Below are positions 1 to 10,351 of a DNA stretch of 10,386 nucleotides, piece by piece. The DNA comes from Pigoraptor vietnamica (taxonomy: Eukaryota > Opisthokonta > Filasterea). The position numbers were made by a program, and so were the translations under genes. The DNA is taken from positions 1 through 10,386 of the forward strand of contig CALSCQ010002624.1 of NCBI GenBank assembly GCA_943704525.1, in the 5' to 3' direction. The notes under the pieces are model-generated. The model ran no database searches. It saw nothing but the letters and a program-made list of their open reading frames with translations, and had not been told where the DNA came from. Position 1 is the first letter of the stretch. Every line of letters starts with the position of its first letter.

Positions 1-112
<112 letters not shown>

Positions 113-257
113 TTGTGTGCTTGTGTGCGTGTGCTTGTGTGCTTGTGTGTGTGTGTGTGTTTTCGCTGCTGTGGGTCGGTGTTGTCCAGGTGTTCATTTT
201 TCGCTCTTGTGTGCACCTTCGCTCACTCCCGCAACCCTGCGTCCCTTTCGTGTGTAG

Positions 258-2233
258 GTCCAGCGTCGCACCGAACTTCTTTCCTTCGTCGAGCGCGCCG
301 GTCCCCACATTCGGCGGCACGTCGTCAACCCCCTCTCTCTCCTGATCTCGGGCCTCCGGTGGACGTCTTATTCCGGCATGCTCGTTGCTCTGCGGCGCAT
401 CGAGGTCACGGGATCGCGCCTCGACGCCAGCGACATTGAGCAGATCCACGCGTTTGTGACGCTGAACGGGTGCGGCGGCAGCGCCGTCGGCCCCTCGCGT
501 GTCGCAACGGCTGCCGAGCCCTTGCGCTCGTCCGGCCACACGAGCGAGTCGGACGACGTTTCGGAGGAGCTCGTGGACGAGTGCGACGAAGACGACGACA
601 TGCCCCCGCTGACGTCGACGTGGCCGTTTGATGTCTCCCCCGCGCAGCCGCCGCGCACGCTGCGGATCGAGACGCCCGCCACGTGCCCCCGTCCGCTGAT
701 GGCGCGGTCCACGCTGCGCCACATTGCGTTGCGCGATTGCCGTCTTCGGGACGACCTCGCGCAGGCCGTGTGCGATGCTCTCTCCGGGTCGGCCGTGGAA
801 ATCTTGGACCTCTCTGAGAACAGCCTCACGTCGGACGGCCTCGCCGTGTTTGCGGGGCGCCTTCTTCCCAAAATGCGAGTGCCCGAGCACGTGGGGCGCG
901 CGCCCGTGGGCGGCGACGGGCGCGCGTGGCGGATCGATGCGGTCGCCGGCGAGTGCCCACACCTGCGTCGGCTACTCGTCGCGAACAACGGCTGCGGTCT
1001 CAAGGTGGCCTACCACGTGTCTGGGTCCCGCGCGATCACGTCCAAGTGCGGCGACGGCATCTCCGCCGTCCTCACGACGCTGCGGTGCAGTGTGCAGGCG
1101 GGTGGTGTCGCAATGGACGACGACGTGCTCTTTGAAAACGCGGCGGCGAGGGAGAGCGCGGGGATGCGCACGGCAGAGAGGGGCGCCCGCGCGGAGGACG
1201 AAGGCGGCGTGCCCATGTCCGGACTGGAGGTGCTGGACGTGAGCGGCAACCAGCTCAACTGGGCGCTCGTGTCACGTGAGGCGTGGCATGCGCTCAAGAG
1301 GTCGCGGACGCTGCGTGTGCTCGACCTCAGCGACAATCCGATCGGGCCGCCCGCGAACCCTCTGAATTTTGGTAAGCGCCCATCTCCGCCGATCTCCCCC
1401 CCCCCCTTTCCGTTTACACGTTTACAATTCACTTAGCGCAATCGCCGACATTGTTCCCCGCGTACACGCCCTCGTCCGGAGTGATACATTCATGTTGTCC
1501 CGCTCACTTGTGCCGCCATTCTTTCGCAGACGACTTCCGTGCCGAGCCGCGTCTGGCCATGCGCCACCTTTGGAACAGCCTGCCGCGCTCTCTCGCCGTG
1601 CTCTCGCTGGCCCGTTGTCGCCTCGAGGAGTCGCAGGTTGCGTCGCTGTGCGTCGCCATTGAGGACAACACGACGCTCCGGCGGCTCGACCTCCGCGGCA
1701 ACTCGCTCGGGGGCATGTCCGCGATGCACCTCGCCGAACTGATCGAGCGGAACGTCGGCCTCGAGTGGTGGGGATCCGCTTTTTTCTGGACCCTTCCCCT
1801 TGTGTGATTATGCTTGATCAAATCCATTATGAGGGGCCGTATTCCCTGTGGCAATCGACACGAATGGCGACTCTCTGTGTAATGTTCTGCTCGCGTTGTG
1901 CCAGTGACGTTTCCTCTAATGTATGTTTCGCGCAGCCTTCTTCTCGGCGACAACGAGCTCGGCGTCGAGGGAAGCCAGACACTCGCGGAGGCGCTCACAG
2001 TCAACCGGAGCCTCATCCACCTCGACGTCTCCCGCAATGTTCTCGACTTCCCCTCTTCACGCGCCCTTGTGATCGGAGGGTGCGCCGCCGTCGCTCTCCG
2101 GGTGCTGGACCTCGACATGAACGATCTTTCGCACGTCGATCGCAAGAAGTTGCGCGAGATAGCCGACGAGGACCGTCGCAAGGCGCGCGCGCCGTGCCTT
2201 CACATCCTCGCGGAGGGCGACGCGCGCGGGTGA
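258..2233 (+). CDS. Leucine-rich-repeat (ribonuclease-inhibitor-type) protein, 5' partial, 3 exons in window
   Basis: The coding exons are 258-1371, 1530-1767 and 1936-2233 (stop TGA), giving 549 codons plus stop. The introns start GTAAGC and GTGGGG and end CGCAG; phases match (1 and 2), and splicing restores the continuous LRR line LECLLLGDNELG. About eight RI-type repeats are visible, for example EILDLSENSL, LEVLDVSGNQL, LRVLDLSDNPI, LRRLDLRGNSL, LIHLDVSRNVL and LRVLDLDMNDL. An acidic Ser-rich stretch (about 530-605) and a non-LRR insert (about 870-1205) interrupt the series. The first ATG in frame is at 378, but the frame is open and protein-like back to 258 (reading VQRRTELLSFVERAG), right after a pyrimidine-rich TAG acceptor. 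I therefore infer that the exon begins there and the true start lies upstream. No enzymatic domain is seen. LRR proteins of this type usually bind other proteins; the partner is unknown. Confidence 0.85.
1396..1406. repeat. C11 homopolymer in an intron of the LRR gene
   Basis: Eleven consecutive C bases followed by TTTCCGTTT lie inside the 158-nt intron 1372-1529. The run is on the sense strand and about 120 nt before the acceptor. It is a small member of the same class of intronic C runs seen in the methyltransferase gene. Confidence 0.9.
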
Positions 2234-2462
2234 AGAGCTGCTCTCAATGGCCACGCAAATACAATGGAAGGTACTCTAAAAAAGTTTTAGTCAAGGGGTA
2301 CTGCATACTCCTTCCATACCGGTGATTCACGTCTGGGCCGTGAGATTAGGTTGGATTTGCACGTGTCGTCTCCACTGTGGGCGTTGGAAGTCGCTGCTAG
2401 AGGCTGAACACCCTGGATGTACACGTTGTGCCTATGTCATTCGCAATTTGCCGCTAAACCGA

Positions 2463-2549
2463 CCAATCAGCACGCAACGTCTGGCACGTGATATCGCCCG
2501 ACAGCCAATGGGAATGCGCATACGCACGTGACCCGCCCAGCCGACCAAT
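2463..2549. promoter_or_regulatory. Periodic CCAAT / CACGTG array
   Basis: CCAAT pentamers start at 2463, 2505 and 2545, and CACGTG hexamers start at 2485 and 2525. The array therefore repeats about every 40 bases with the E-box 20-22 bases after each CCAAT. The intervening sequence is diverged but alignable, suggesting an old tandem duplication. CCAAT is the NF-Y core and CACGTG the core for USF/CBF1/MAX-type bHLH factors in many eukaryotes. The array most likely serves the RING gene, although it sits about 850 bases before its start codon; an unseen upstream transcript is possible. Confidence 0.55.
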
Positions 2550-2586
2550 GGGCGTGCGCCTTGTCAGAGCGTAGGCATTTTGGGAG

Positions 2587-2979
2587 GGCGCGAAAAAAAA
2601 TACAACGGAGAAAAAATAGGGCGCACTTTGAGTGGTGTGTGTGTGTGTGTGGTTGCCTTTGGCGCGCAAAACTCAAACACCCCCACATTCTGCGCACGCA
2701 AGCGAGACGTAATCTTCCTCGCTGTTGTGTGTGTGCGGCTGTGTTGTGCTCTCGTGCGACACTGCAGCGCTTCGCAAACTCCTGTGTCAGCGAAAAAATT
2801 GAATACGGGTGACGTTGCTAAGAGGTGTCTGCGAGTCATAATCTCTTTGCGTTTGCCATCGAACCACAACGTTGCGTCCACCGATTGCGCGCGGCCACGC
2901 CGCCGACCCAGTGGATGTGTCGGGGCGGTGCGTGGGTGAGTTCTCAGCCTGTTTTTCAGTTGGTTTGAGTGGCGGGAAA
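2587..2979. promoter_or_regulatory. Three E2F-like motifs
   Basis: The motifs are GGCGCGAAA at 2587-2595, the near-palindrome TTTGGCGCGCAAA at 2658-2670 and GGCGGGAAA at 2971-2979. All resemble the E2F/DP consensus TTTSSCGC and its complement. They are clustered between the CCAAT array and the RING gene. The local sequence is GC-rich with A runs, so chance matches are possible; binding is inferred only from motif similarity. Confidence 0.3.
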
Positions 2980-3042
2980 TTCTTCGCATACCATTGCGCA
3001 ACACCAACTCGCGGAGTTTTAATCCGAACACGCTGAGTTCCC

Positions 3043-3070
3043 ATTGGCTCGCCGTGTCCCACCGCACGTG
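3043..3070. promoter_or_regulatory. Inverted CCAAT (ATTGG) plus CACGTG pair
   Basis: ATTGG at 3043-3047 is followed by CACGTG at 3065-3070, a start-to-start distance of 22 bases. This is the same distance as in the first unit of the upstream array. A further ATTGG lies at 3329-3333, 62 bases before the RING start codon. This pair is a better placed candidate for the proximal promoter of the RING gene than the upstream array. Confidence 0.4.
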
Positions 3071-3394
3071 TGGCGGGGTTGCGCGCGTGCCGTCACACAC
3101 TGTGCCTGCGCATATTTTGTAATCTCCACGGGATTTCCTTGCGAATTTCGCAGACGTGGTTCGGCGCCTGCGTTGGCGTCGAAAGGAGTTCCTTCTGACC
3201 GTCCTTCAACGTGGAGTCTCTCGTCTTCGCCCGAGTCGTCCTTGTCGCGGGTCAACTATGTGTGGGTGGCATCTACGGCTTCTCCTTTCTCTCTAGCTGA
3301 GCCTTCGGCCGCTTCGCCATCCTTTGCGATTGGTGCGAGTTGACTGTCGAACTCTCGAGTTCGGTTGTGATTTCGCCTCAAGCAATAAGAAAAG

Positions 3395-4613
3395 ATGGCG
3401 AAAACGGCGCGCACTCTCCGCGATGCGATGTGCGACTGGGACGAATTCGAGGGCGCGCTGGAGGACGCGTGCGACTGGGACGAGGAAGGCGACGGAGGCC
3501 ACGTGTGCGATGACAGCGGTTTCTGCGGGGACGAATCGAGCGAGGCGTCGTCGACGCCGGCGGTCGCGTCCGAGAACCAGTCGCTGCAGCCATCCGCCGT
3601 GGGTTCGCCCAAGTCGTCGCGCGCGGACGAGGGTGGCAGTGGGTGCGCCATATGCTTCGAAGACCTCTACGAGGAGTCGAAGGGTGTGATGCCCCGCTGC
3701 CGGCACGAGTTTTGGTGGGTGAATGTCTTCTTGGGAGTGGTGCGTGCATGCGCGAGGCCCTGCGTGACTCGGTGTGCGGGTTGTTCAATGCTGTCGTGTA
3801 AGGCTCAAGTATGCGCGCACTGCAGCCTGACGTGCATCGTCAAGTGGGCTCGCGTGAACCCCCGGTGCCCCCTCTGCAAGAACCACATCACCCACGGTGT
3901 GTGTCCTTCCCTTCGTGTGCGCGCGCCTCTCTCTGTGTGCATCCTATCCACACGAATTGCGTGTGGTGCTTCGTGACGTCGCGCTCGCTAACCCGCCTTT
4001 CTTTCAACAGTCGAATCGCACTTTGAGCTCGACGGCACTTTCGTCGACGTCATGCGGCCAAACCTCCTCTCGCTGATGGCCAAAACGCGCTGGCTCCTCG
4101 CACTCGACGACGACGTCGCACCGGACGAGCCCAAGGGCATATTGATTGGAGGGTGGAGTGGGCGTCTGAGCGGGTACGACCGTCACTACTCTGCGACGCG
4201 CGGTGGGAACCACGCGTACCTGTGCGACGATGGCTACGGCGATTACGGCGTGTATTCGATGTACGACGACGAGTATGAACCTGCGAATTACGCGCCTAAC
4301 AAGGGGAAGGCGGGGCGCAATCAGCGCGCGAGTGCCGGTGGGTGCTCTTACTCCCTGTCTCGCCTTTGACTCTTGCACACATGTTTCCTTTTTATGCCTT
4401 CTTTTCCAAGCCATGTTTCTTATTATTTGTTTGTGCACACACGCAGGTGGTGTCTCCATCACGCCGGCGCGTGGATCGGCGGCGGGCTCTCACTCTGGGT
4501 CCTTCCCGACGAGTGGGTCCTCACCCACCGACGGGCCGAAGAAAATGGGCCGCCGCGCGCGCCGCCGCTCGTCCCACTCGATGTCCGAGTGCGACGACGC
4601 GCGCGCTGTCTAG
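3395..4613 (+). CDS. C3HC4 RING-finger protein, probable E3 ubiquitin ligase, 4 exons
   Basis: The exons are 3395-3714, 3826-3896, 4011-4337 and 4447-4613 (TAG), giving 294 residues. Donors are GTGGGT, GTGTGT and GTGGGT, each matched to a CAG acceptor in phase. Joining exons 1 and 2 creates Cys107 and completes a textbook RING: C84, C87, C102, H104, C107, C110, C121, C124. The start has a good context (AAAAGATGG). The N terminus is acidic and holds a duplicated CDWDE motif (residues 13-17 and 26-30; a 14-base DNA repeat at 3431 and 3470). After the RING comes HFELDG and a KTRW segment, recalling a plant RING family with a similar H-x-LDG tail (from memory, unverified). A Gly/Tyr-rich stretch and a Ser-rich tail with a basic KKMGRRARRR cluster (271-280), a possible nuclear signal, follow. 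Such proteins usually recruit E2 enzymes; the substrate is unknown. Confidence 0.87.
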
Positions 4614-4996
4614 ACAAGACGGAAAACTTTGCGCTGCGACGACGTGCGTGTGCAAGTTGTTGTGTGGAAGGTGTTCTCGTGTGGGGACTCGGCGTGCACT
4701 GCTGTGTGCTGTGTGCGCCGGGGGTAGGATTGGAACTTCGTGTGTGTGCGGCTAGGGGCGTTTTGAGTCTGGTGGGATTGCGTGCGTGCGTGCGTGCGTG
4801 CGCGCAGCGTCTGGTGTCGATTTGCGGTGTTGAACAAAGGCTCGGGGGGGCTTGCTTCTCGTTATGCGCGAGTGTGGATGTGGGAGCAACTCTAGACCAA
4901 AGTGACACTGACGGGCAGACATCTGCCATGGGCACAGCTCGATCTGTTTTGCCGGGAAAAAAAAAAAGGCAGGCCAAAAGGATGAAGGCGTAGGTG
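4614..4996. other. Intergenic region between convergent genes
   Basis: These 383 bases separate the stop codons of the RING gene (+) and the methyltransferase gene (-), so they should hold both 3' UTRs and both polyadenylation regions. I see no clear AATAAA on either strand. A (CGTG)5 run lies at 4781-4800 and an A11 run at 4957-4967. A plus-strand frame remains open to 4993, but it is Cys-, Val- and Leu-rich low-complexity sequence without a domain. I do not call a gene. Confidence 0.6.
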
Positions 4997-5477
4997 TTAT
5001 TGCACTCGTGGCTTCACGAACCGCGCCTGCACAAATATCCGCTGCACGCTCAACTGCTCCTTCCTGTTGACCGTTTCCCGCACGACGTAGCTGTTCTCGA
5101 GCACCTCAAAGCCGATGTTTGTAAACAGACGTGCGAGGAATTCTTCTGTGAAGTAATAGGCGCGCGTGCCGTCTTGGCGCACGTAAAACGCATCCCCCAA
5201 TTTCTGCCCACGGGCGAACCGAAGCATCGCGTGGTCGTACAGCCCATAATCTCGGAACACAACCACGCCGCCAGGCTTGAGGACCTACAGAGTGCGGCGA
5301 ATTGGCTCAGCGAAACGCGCGTTCACACGCACAGAAGAGATTGAGAGCGGGCGGAAGAGAGCTACGTAACTATTGAGTGAAAGTGTCCCATGGTCGTCAT
5401 GAGACGAATACTAAAGCGACGGCCAGTGGGGAGAGGATGGACATGTGGACATGAGCAAAAAGAGGGACGGAAAAGAA

Positions 5478-5511
<34 letters not shown>

Positions 5512-6986
5512 ATGTTATGTGTGTATGGGCCACCGACCTTAAAGACGTTCTCGACCACGCGGGGCATTGCATCCGGGTGAATGGCCGACAGCACAAATAT
5601 CATCGACACAAAATCCACCGACGACGGCGTCACGTGCGTGGAGAGGTCCGGCGTGGTGATATCGCACACGAACGCGTGCACGCGGGACGCGTCGTAGAGC
5701 CCGTTTTTCTGAACAGAGGAAGTGTTTTGTTTCAAGCGTCAGCACAACAGTTCACAGCTAAACACAATCGAGCAGAACGCACAAGCGCATCGGCTCACTT
5801 TGACGAGTTCCACGGCGCGTGGGGAGAAGTCGCACGCATACACGGTGAGGTTGGGGTCAGCCTCCAACAGCGGATAAAAAAGATTGCCAACGCCGCACCC
5901 CACTTCGAGCAGTGTTTTCGTGCCCTCCTGCAGCGCACGAATTGAGGGAGAGAGAGAGGGGGGGGGGGGGGGGGGGGGGGGGGGTCGATTTGATTGGAGA
6001 GCGCCAGCAAGAGCAGAAGACGCTCAACGGCGTTTTCTGGAAAGAAGGCGCCCCCACACCGAGCACACGGCATTCGCACCTGAAATTGTGGTACTAACTC
6101 TTGAAACTCGCGCATCGTCCAATGTCTGCGCCGGACAGATTCAGGTAAATAGGTGCATGTGTGTGCCGGCACGCGTGCATGTGCGTGTGCGTGTGCGTGT
6201 GCGTGGGCTGTGGGGTCTGTCTGCGTGTGTGCGTGGGTTGTGTGTGTGCGTGGGTTGTGTGTGTGCGTGGGTTGTGGGTGTGTGTGTGTGTGTGTGTGCG
6301 TGTGTGTGTGTGTCTATGGGTGTGTGTGGGTGATGAGTGTGTGCATGCGTGTGTGTGTATGTGCGTGCTTGTGTGTGTGTGTGTGTGCATGTGTGTGTGT
6401 GTGTGTGCATGCATGTGTGTGTGTATGTGCGTGCTTGTGTGTGTGTGTGTGTGTGTGTGTGTGCATGCGTTTGTGTGTGTGTGCATGCGTGTGTGTATGT
6501 ATGTGCGTGCTTGTGTGTGTGTGTGTGTGTGATGTGTATTTGTTGGTCATGCGTATAACAGCGCTGTGTGGCGTTGCTTGTATGCATGGTCCTGCATCTC
6601 GTGCCCTGCAATTGATCGCAACGCACCTATCTTTGAAGAAATTCGTTTCGTTCCGGCGGTAAAAGCGGTCCCAAAACTTGTTCGCTTCCGTGTCGTACTT
6701 CTTTCGCCAGAACTCAGGAACGAGCTGCGTGTCCTTCGCAAGTAACTCGCGCTCGGCCGCTGAAAGCTGCCGCATCCTATAGACACACACTCAATGTGAC
6801 AGCATGACAGTTGTGCGATACTTCCGCAAGTGCGGGCCAGGGGTACTTGGTGTGGACACAATGCGTGTGAGACACAAGCGTGTGCCCGCGTCCCCTTGTC
6901 ACGTACCGGTGCCCCAAGGCTTCGACTTCGTTCGCCGCGTCGGCAACGGCAGCAGGCGCAGTGGCACACTCAGCGCCAGCCATCAT
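4997..6986 (-). CDS. METTL6: METTL6-type tRNA N3-methylcytidine methyltransferase, complete, 6 exons
   Basis: The exons, in transcript order, are 6986-6907, 6776-6627, 6125-6080, 5927-5799, 5708-5538 and 5284-4997 (TAA). They total 864 bases, or 287 residues, close to human METTL6 (about 284). Every junction is in phase and restores family motifs: NFFKDRHW (72-79), the SAM-binding motif I LEVGCGVGN (99-107), CDFSPRA (124-130), FVLSAIHPDAM, LKPGG (194-198), FRDYGLYDHAMLRF and VRQDGTRAYYF. Family members transfer a methyl group from SAM to C32 of tRNA; METTL6 acts on serine tRNAs, with seryl-tRNA synthetase as partner in animals. The length, with no METTL2/8-like N-terminal extension, favours METTL6 over METTL2/8. 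The first exon (MMAGAECAT...) is Ala-rich; initiation at Met28 is a less likely alternative. Introns of 130, 501, 152, 90 and 253 nt hold the long simple repeats. It is transcribed divergently from the phospholipase gene. Confidence 0.94.
5478..5510. repeat. G33 homopolymer (C33 in the transcript) in methyltransferase intron 5
   Basis: Thirty-three consecutive G bases lie on the plus strand inside the intron 5285-5537. In the sense of the gene (minus) this is a C33 run starting 27 nt after the donor site. The G-rich strand is the template strand. The true length is uncertain because homopolymers of this size are hard to sequence. Confidence 0.95.
5958..5984. repeat. G27 homopolymer (C27 in the transcript) in methyltransferase intron 3
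   Basis: Twenty-seven G bases lie on the plus strand in the intron 5928-6079, preceded by a GA run. In the sense of the gene this reads C27 followed by TCTCTCTCTCCCTC, ending about 20 nt before the CAG acceptor. It therefore occupies the position of the polypyrimidine tract. Confidence 0.95.
6178..6530. repeat. GT-rich minisatellite with higher-order units in methyltransferase intron 2
   Basis: About 350 bases of impure GT sequence fill most of the 501-nt intron 6126-6626; it is CA-rich in the sense of the gene. Three units beginning GCGTGGGTTG start at 6231, 6248 and 6265, a 17-bp period. Further along, GTGCGTGCTT recurs at 6361, 6427 and 6503, separated by pure GT stretches and GCATGC breaks. 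The His-Thr and Cys-Val frames across it are artefacts. Confidence 0.93.
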
Positions 6987-7127
6987 GACAGCCTTCGCTG
7001 GGGATGCGACCCTCCGATTGCAGCGCCACAGTCGGTTTGGAAGGGCAAGTGTTTTGGCCTGTGCCACAAGTGCATCCACGTGCAATGGGGGCAATGGGTG
7101 CCGCCCATCTTATTTTAAATGTGGGTT

Positions 7128-7205
7128 ATTGGTTGTCCCTAAACACCAAATGAAGCTTCATTACCGCACGTGATGTCTATAAATGGTTTCATTGGGTTAT
7201 AAATA
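7128..7205. promoter_or_regulatory. Core promoter: ATTGG, CACGTG and two TATA-like boxes
   Basis: In order, the plus strand holds ATTGG (7128-7132), CACGTG (7167-7172), TATAAAT (7178-7184), ATTGG (7191-7195) and TATAAATA (7198-7205). The TATA elements read in the direction of the phospholipase gene, whose start codon is about 330 bases downstream. The ATTGG and CACGTG motifs could serve both divergent genes. The AT-rich setting in an otherwise GC-rich window supports a true promoter; no transcript data are available. Confidence 0.6.
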
Positions 7206-7429
7206 GACTATTTAACATCGTCGTAGCACATTTATGGGCTTGTGCGGGGTGGAATCTTGGGAGCTTGGGAGTGCCCTCCAACAACACAAAGCACTGCTCG
7301 CTGTGTTTGTAATCCAAATCAATTATTCCCTCTTCTTCTCTTCTCTCGCGCACCCGCACGGTTGCGGCCCCTTTTGCGCGCTGCACTTGCGTCTTTATCT
7401 CGCACGTCCCTCTCTGTCGCCCTTCAAAA

Positions 7430-7438
7430 ATGCTTTGA
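7430..7438 (+). other. Minimal upstream ORF (Met-Leu-stop) in the phospholipase 5' UTR
   Basis: ATG CTT TGA occurs 96 bases before the phospholipase start codon, with A at -3 (CAAAAATGC). If transcription starts near the TATA box at 7198, this tiny reading frame is in the 5' UTR and could reduce translation of the main frame. This is seen directly as sequence; the effect is inferred. Confidence 0.35.
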
Positions 7439-7533
7439 ACAAAGGGTGCATCGCACCCCAAACAACAGTTTGACCATCTCAGCGCCGAAACGACGCTTTC
7501 ACTGGCGCGGGTGGCGCGGGGTGCAAGGAGAAA

Positions 7534-10351
<2,818 letters not shown>

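Larger units (their letters stand above)
2234..3394. other. Intergenic region between LRR and RING genes: 3' UTR plus promoter/5' UTR
   Basis: I find no convincing coding region in these 1,161 bases; the open frames are shadow-like, rich in Arg, Cys and Thr, with no domain. Shortly after the LRR stop there is an AT-rich stretch with a short inverted repeat (CTAAAA / TTTTAG, 2276-2290) that may lie in the 3' UTR. From 2360 onward the region is promoter-like, with CACGTG, CCAAT and E2F-like motifs, and it continues into a 5' UTR for the RING gene. A good donor-like GTGAGT at 2936 and an acceptor-like TTTCGCAG ending at 3153 would allow a 5' UTR intron, but nothing proves its use. A short GT run lies at about 2636-2651. 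Confidence 0.6.
6987..7533. other. Divergent intergenic region between methyltransferase and phospholipase genes
   Basis: These 547 bases separate two start codons that face away from each other, so they should contain both promoters and 5' UTRs. The central part (about 7110-7215) is AT-rich against a GC-rich background and contains the promoter motifs listed separately. A frame that begins ATG at 7234 stays open for 79 codons but encodes no recognisable domain. It begins about where transcription from the TATA element at 7198 would start, so it is probably not a gene. Confidence 0.7.

Noticed and set aside
368-1003. 211-codon minus-strand frame opposite the LRR exon
   Set aside because: It is antisense to clear LRR sequence and consists of low-complexity Ser/Arg.
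2276-2290. Short hairpin (CTAAAA / TTTTAG) as a terminator
   Set aside because: Intrinsic hairpin terminators are bacterial, and the gene context is eukaryotic; the stem is only 6 A/T-rich pairs with a 3-base loop.
2564-3100. 178-codon minus-strand frame in the intergenic region
   Set aside because: It crosses a GT run and the promoter motifs, has no domain and shows no coding-like composition; a small unknown gene cannot be fully excluded.
4447-4993. Possible longer C terminus of the RING protein in another frame ending at 4993
   Set aside because: It would need a donor at 4342 (GTGCTC), a poorer site than GTGGGT at 4338, and gives Cys/Val-rich low-complexity sequence; the frame ending at 4613 is Ser-rich with a basic cluster and in phase.
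5445-6172. Poly-Gly and poly-Pro frames around the G33 and G27 tracts
   Set aside because: The homopolymers are intronic; the METTL6 motifs on both sides join in phase only when they are spliced out.
6094-6662. Long His-Thr-rich and Cys-Val-rich frames on both strands
   Set aside because: They are produced by the GT/CA minisatellite inside a methyltransferase intron whose flanking exons join in phase.
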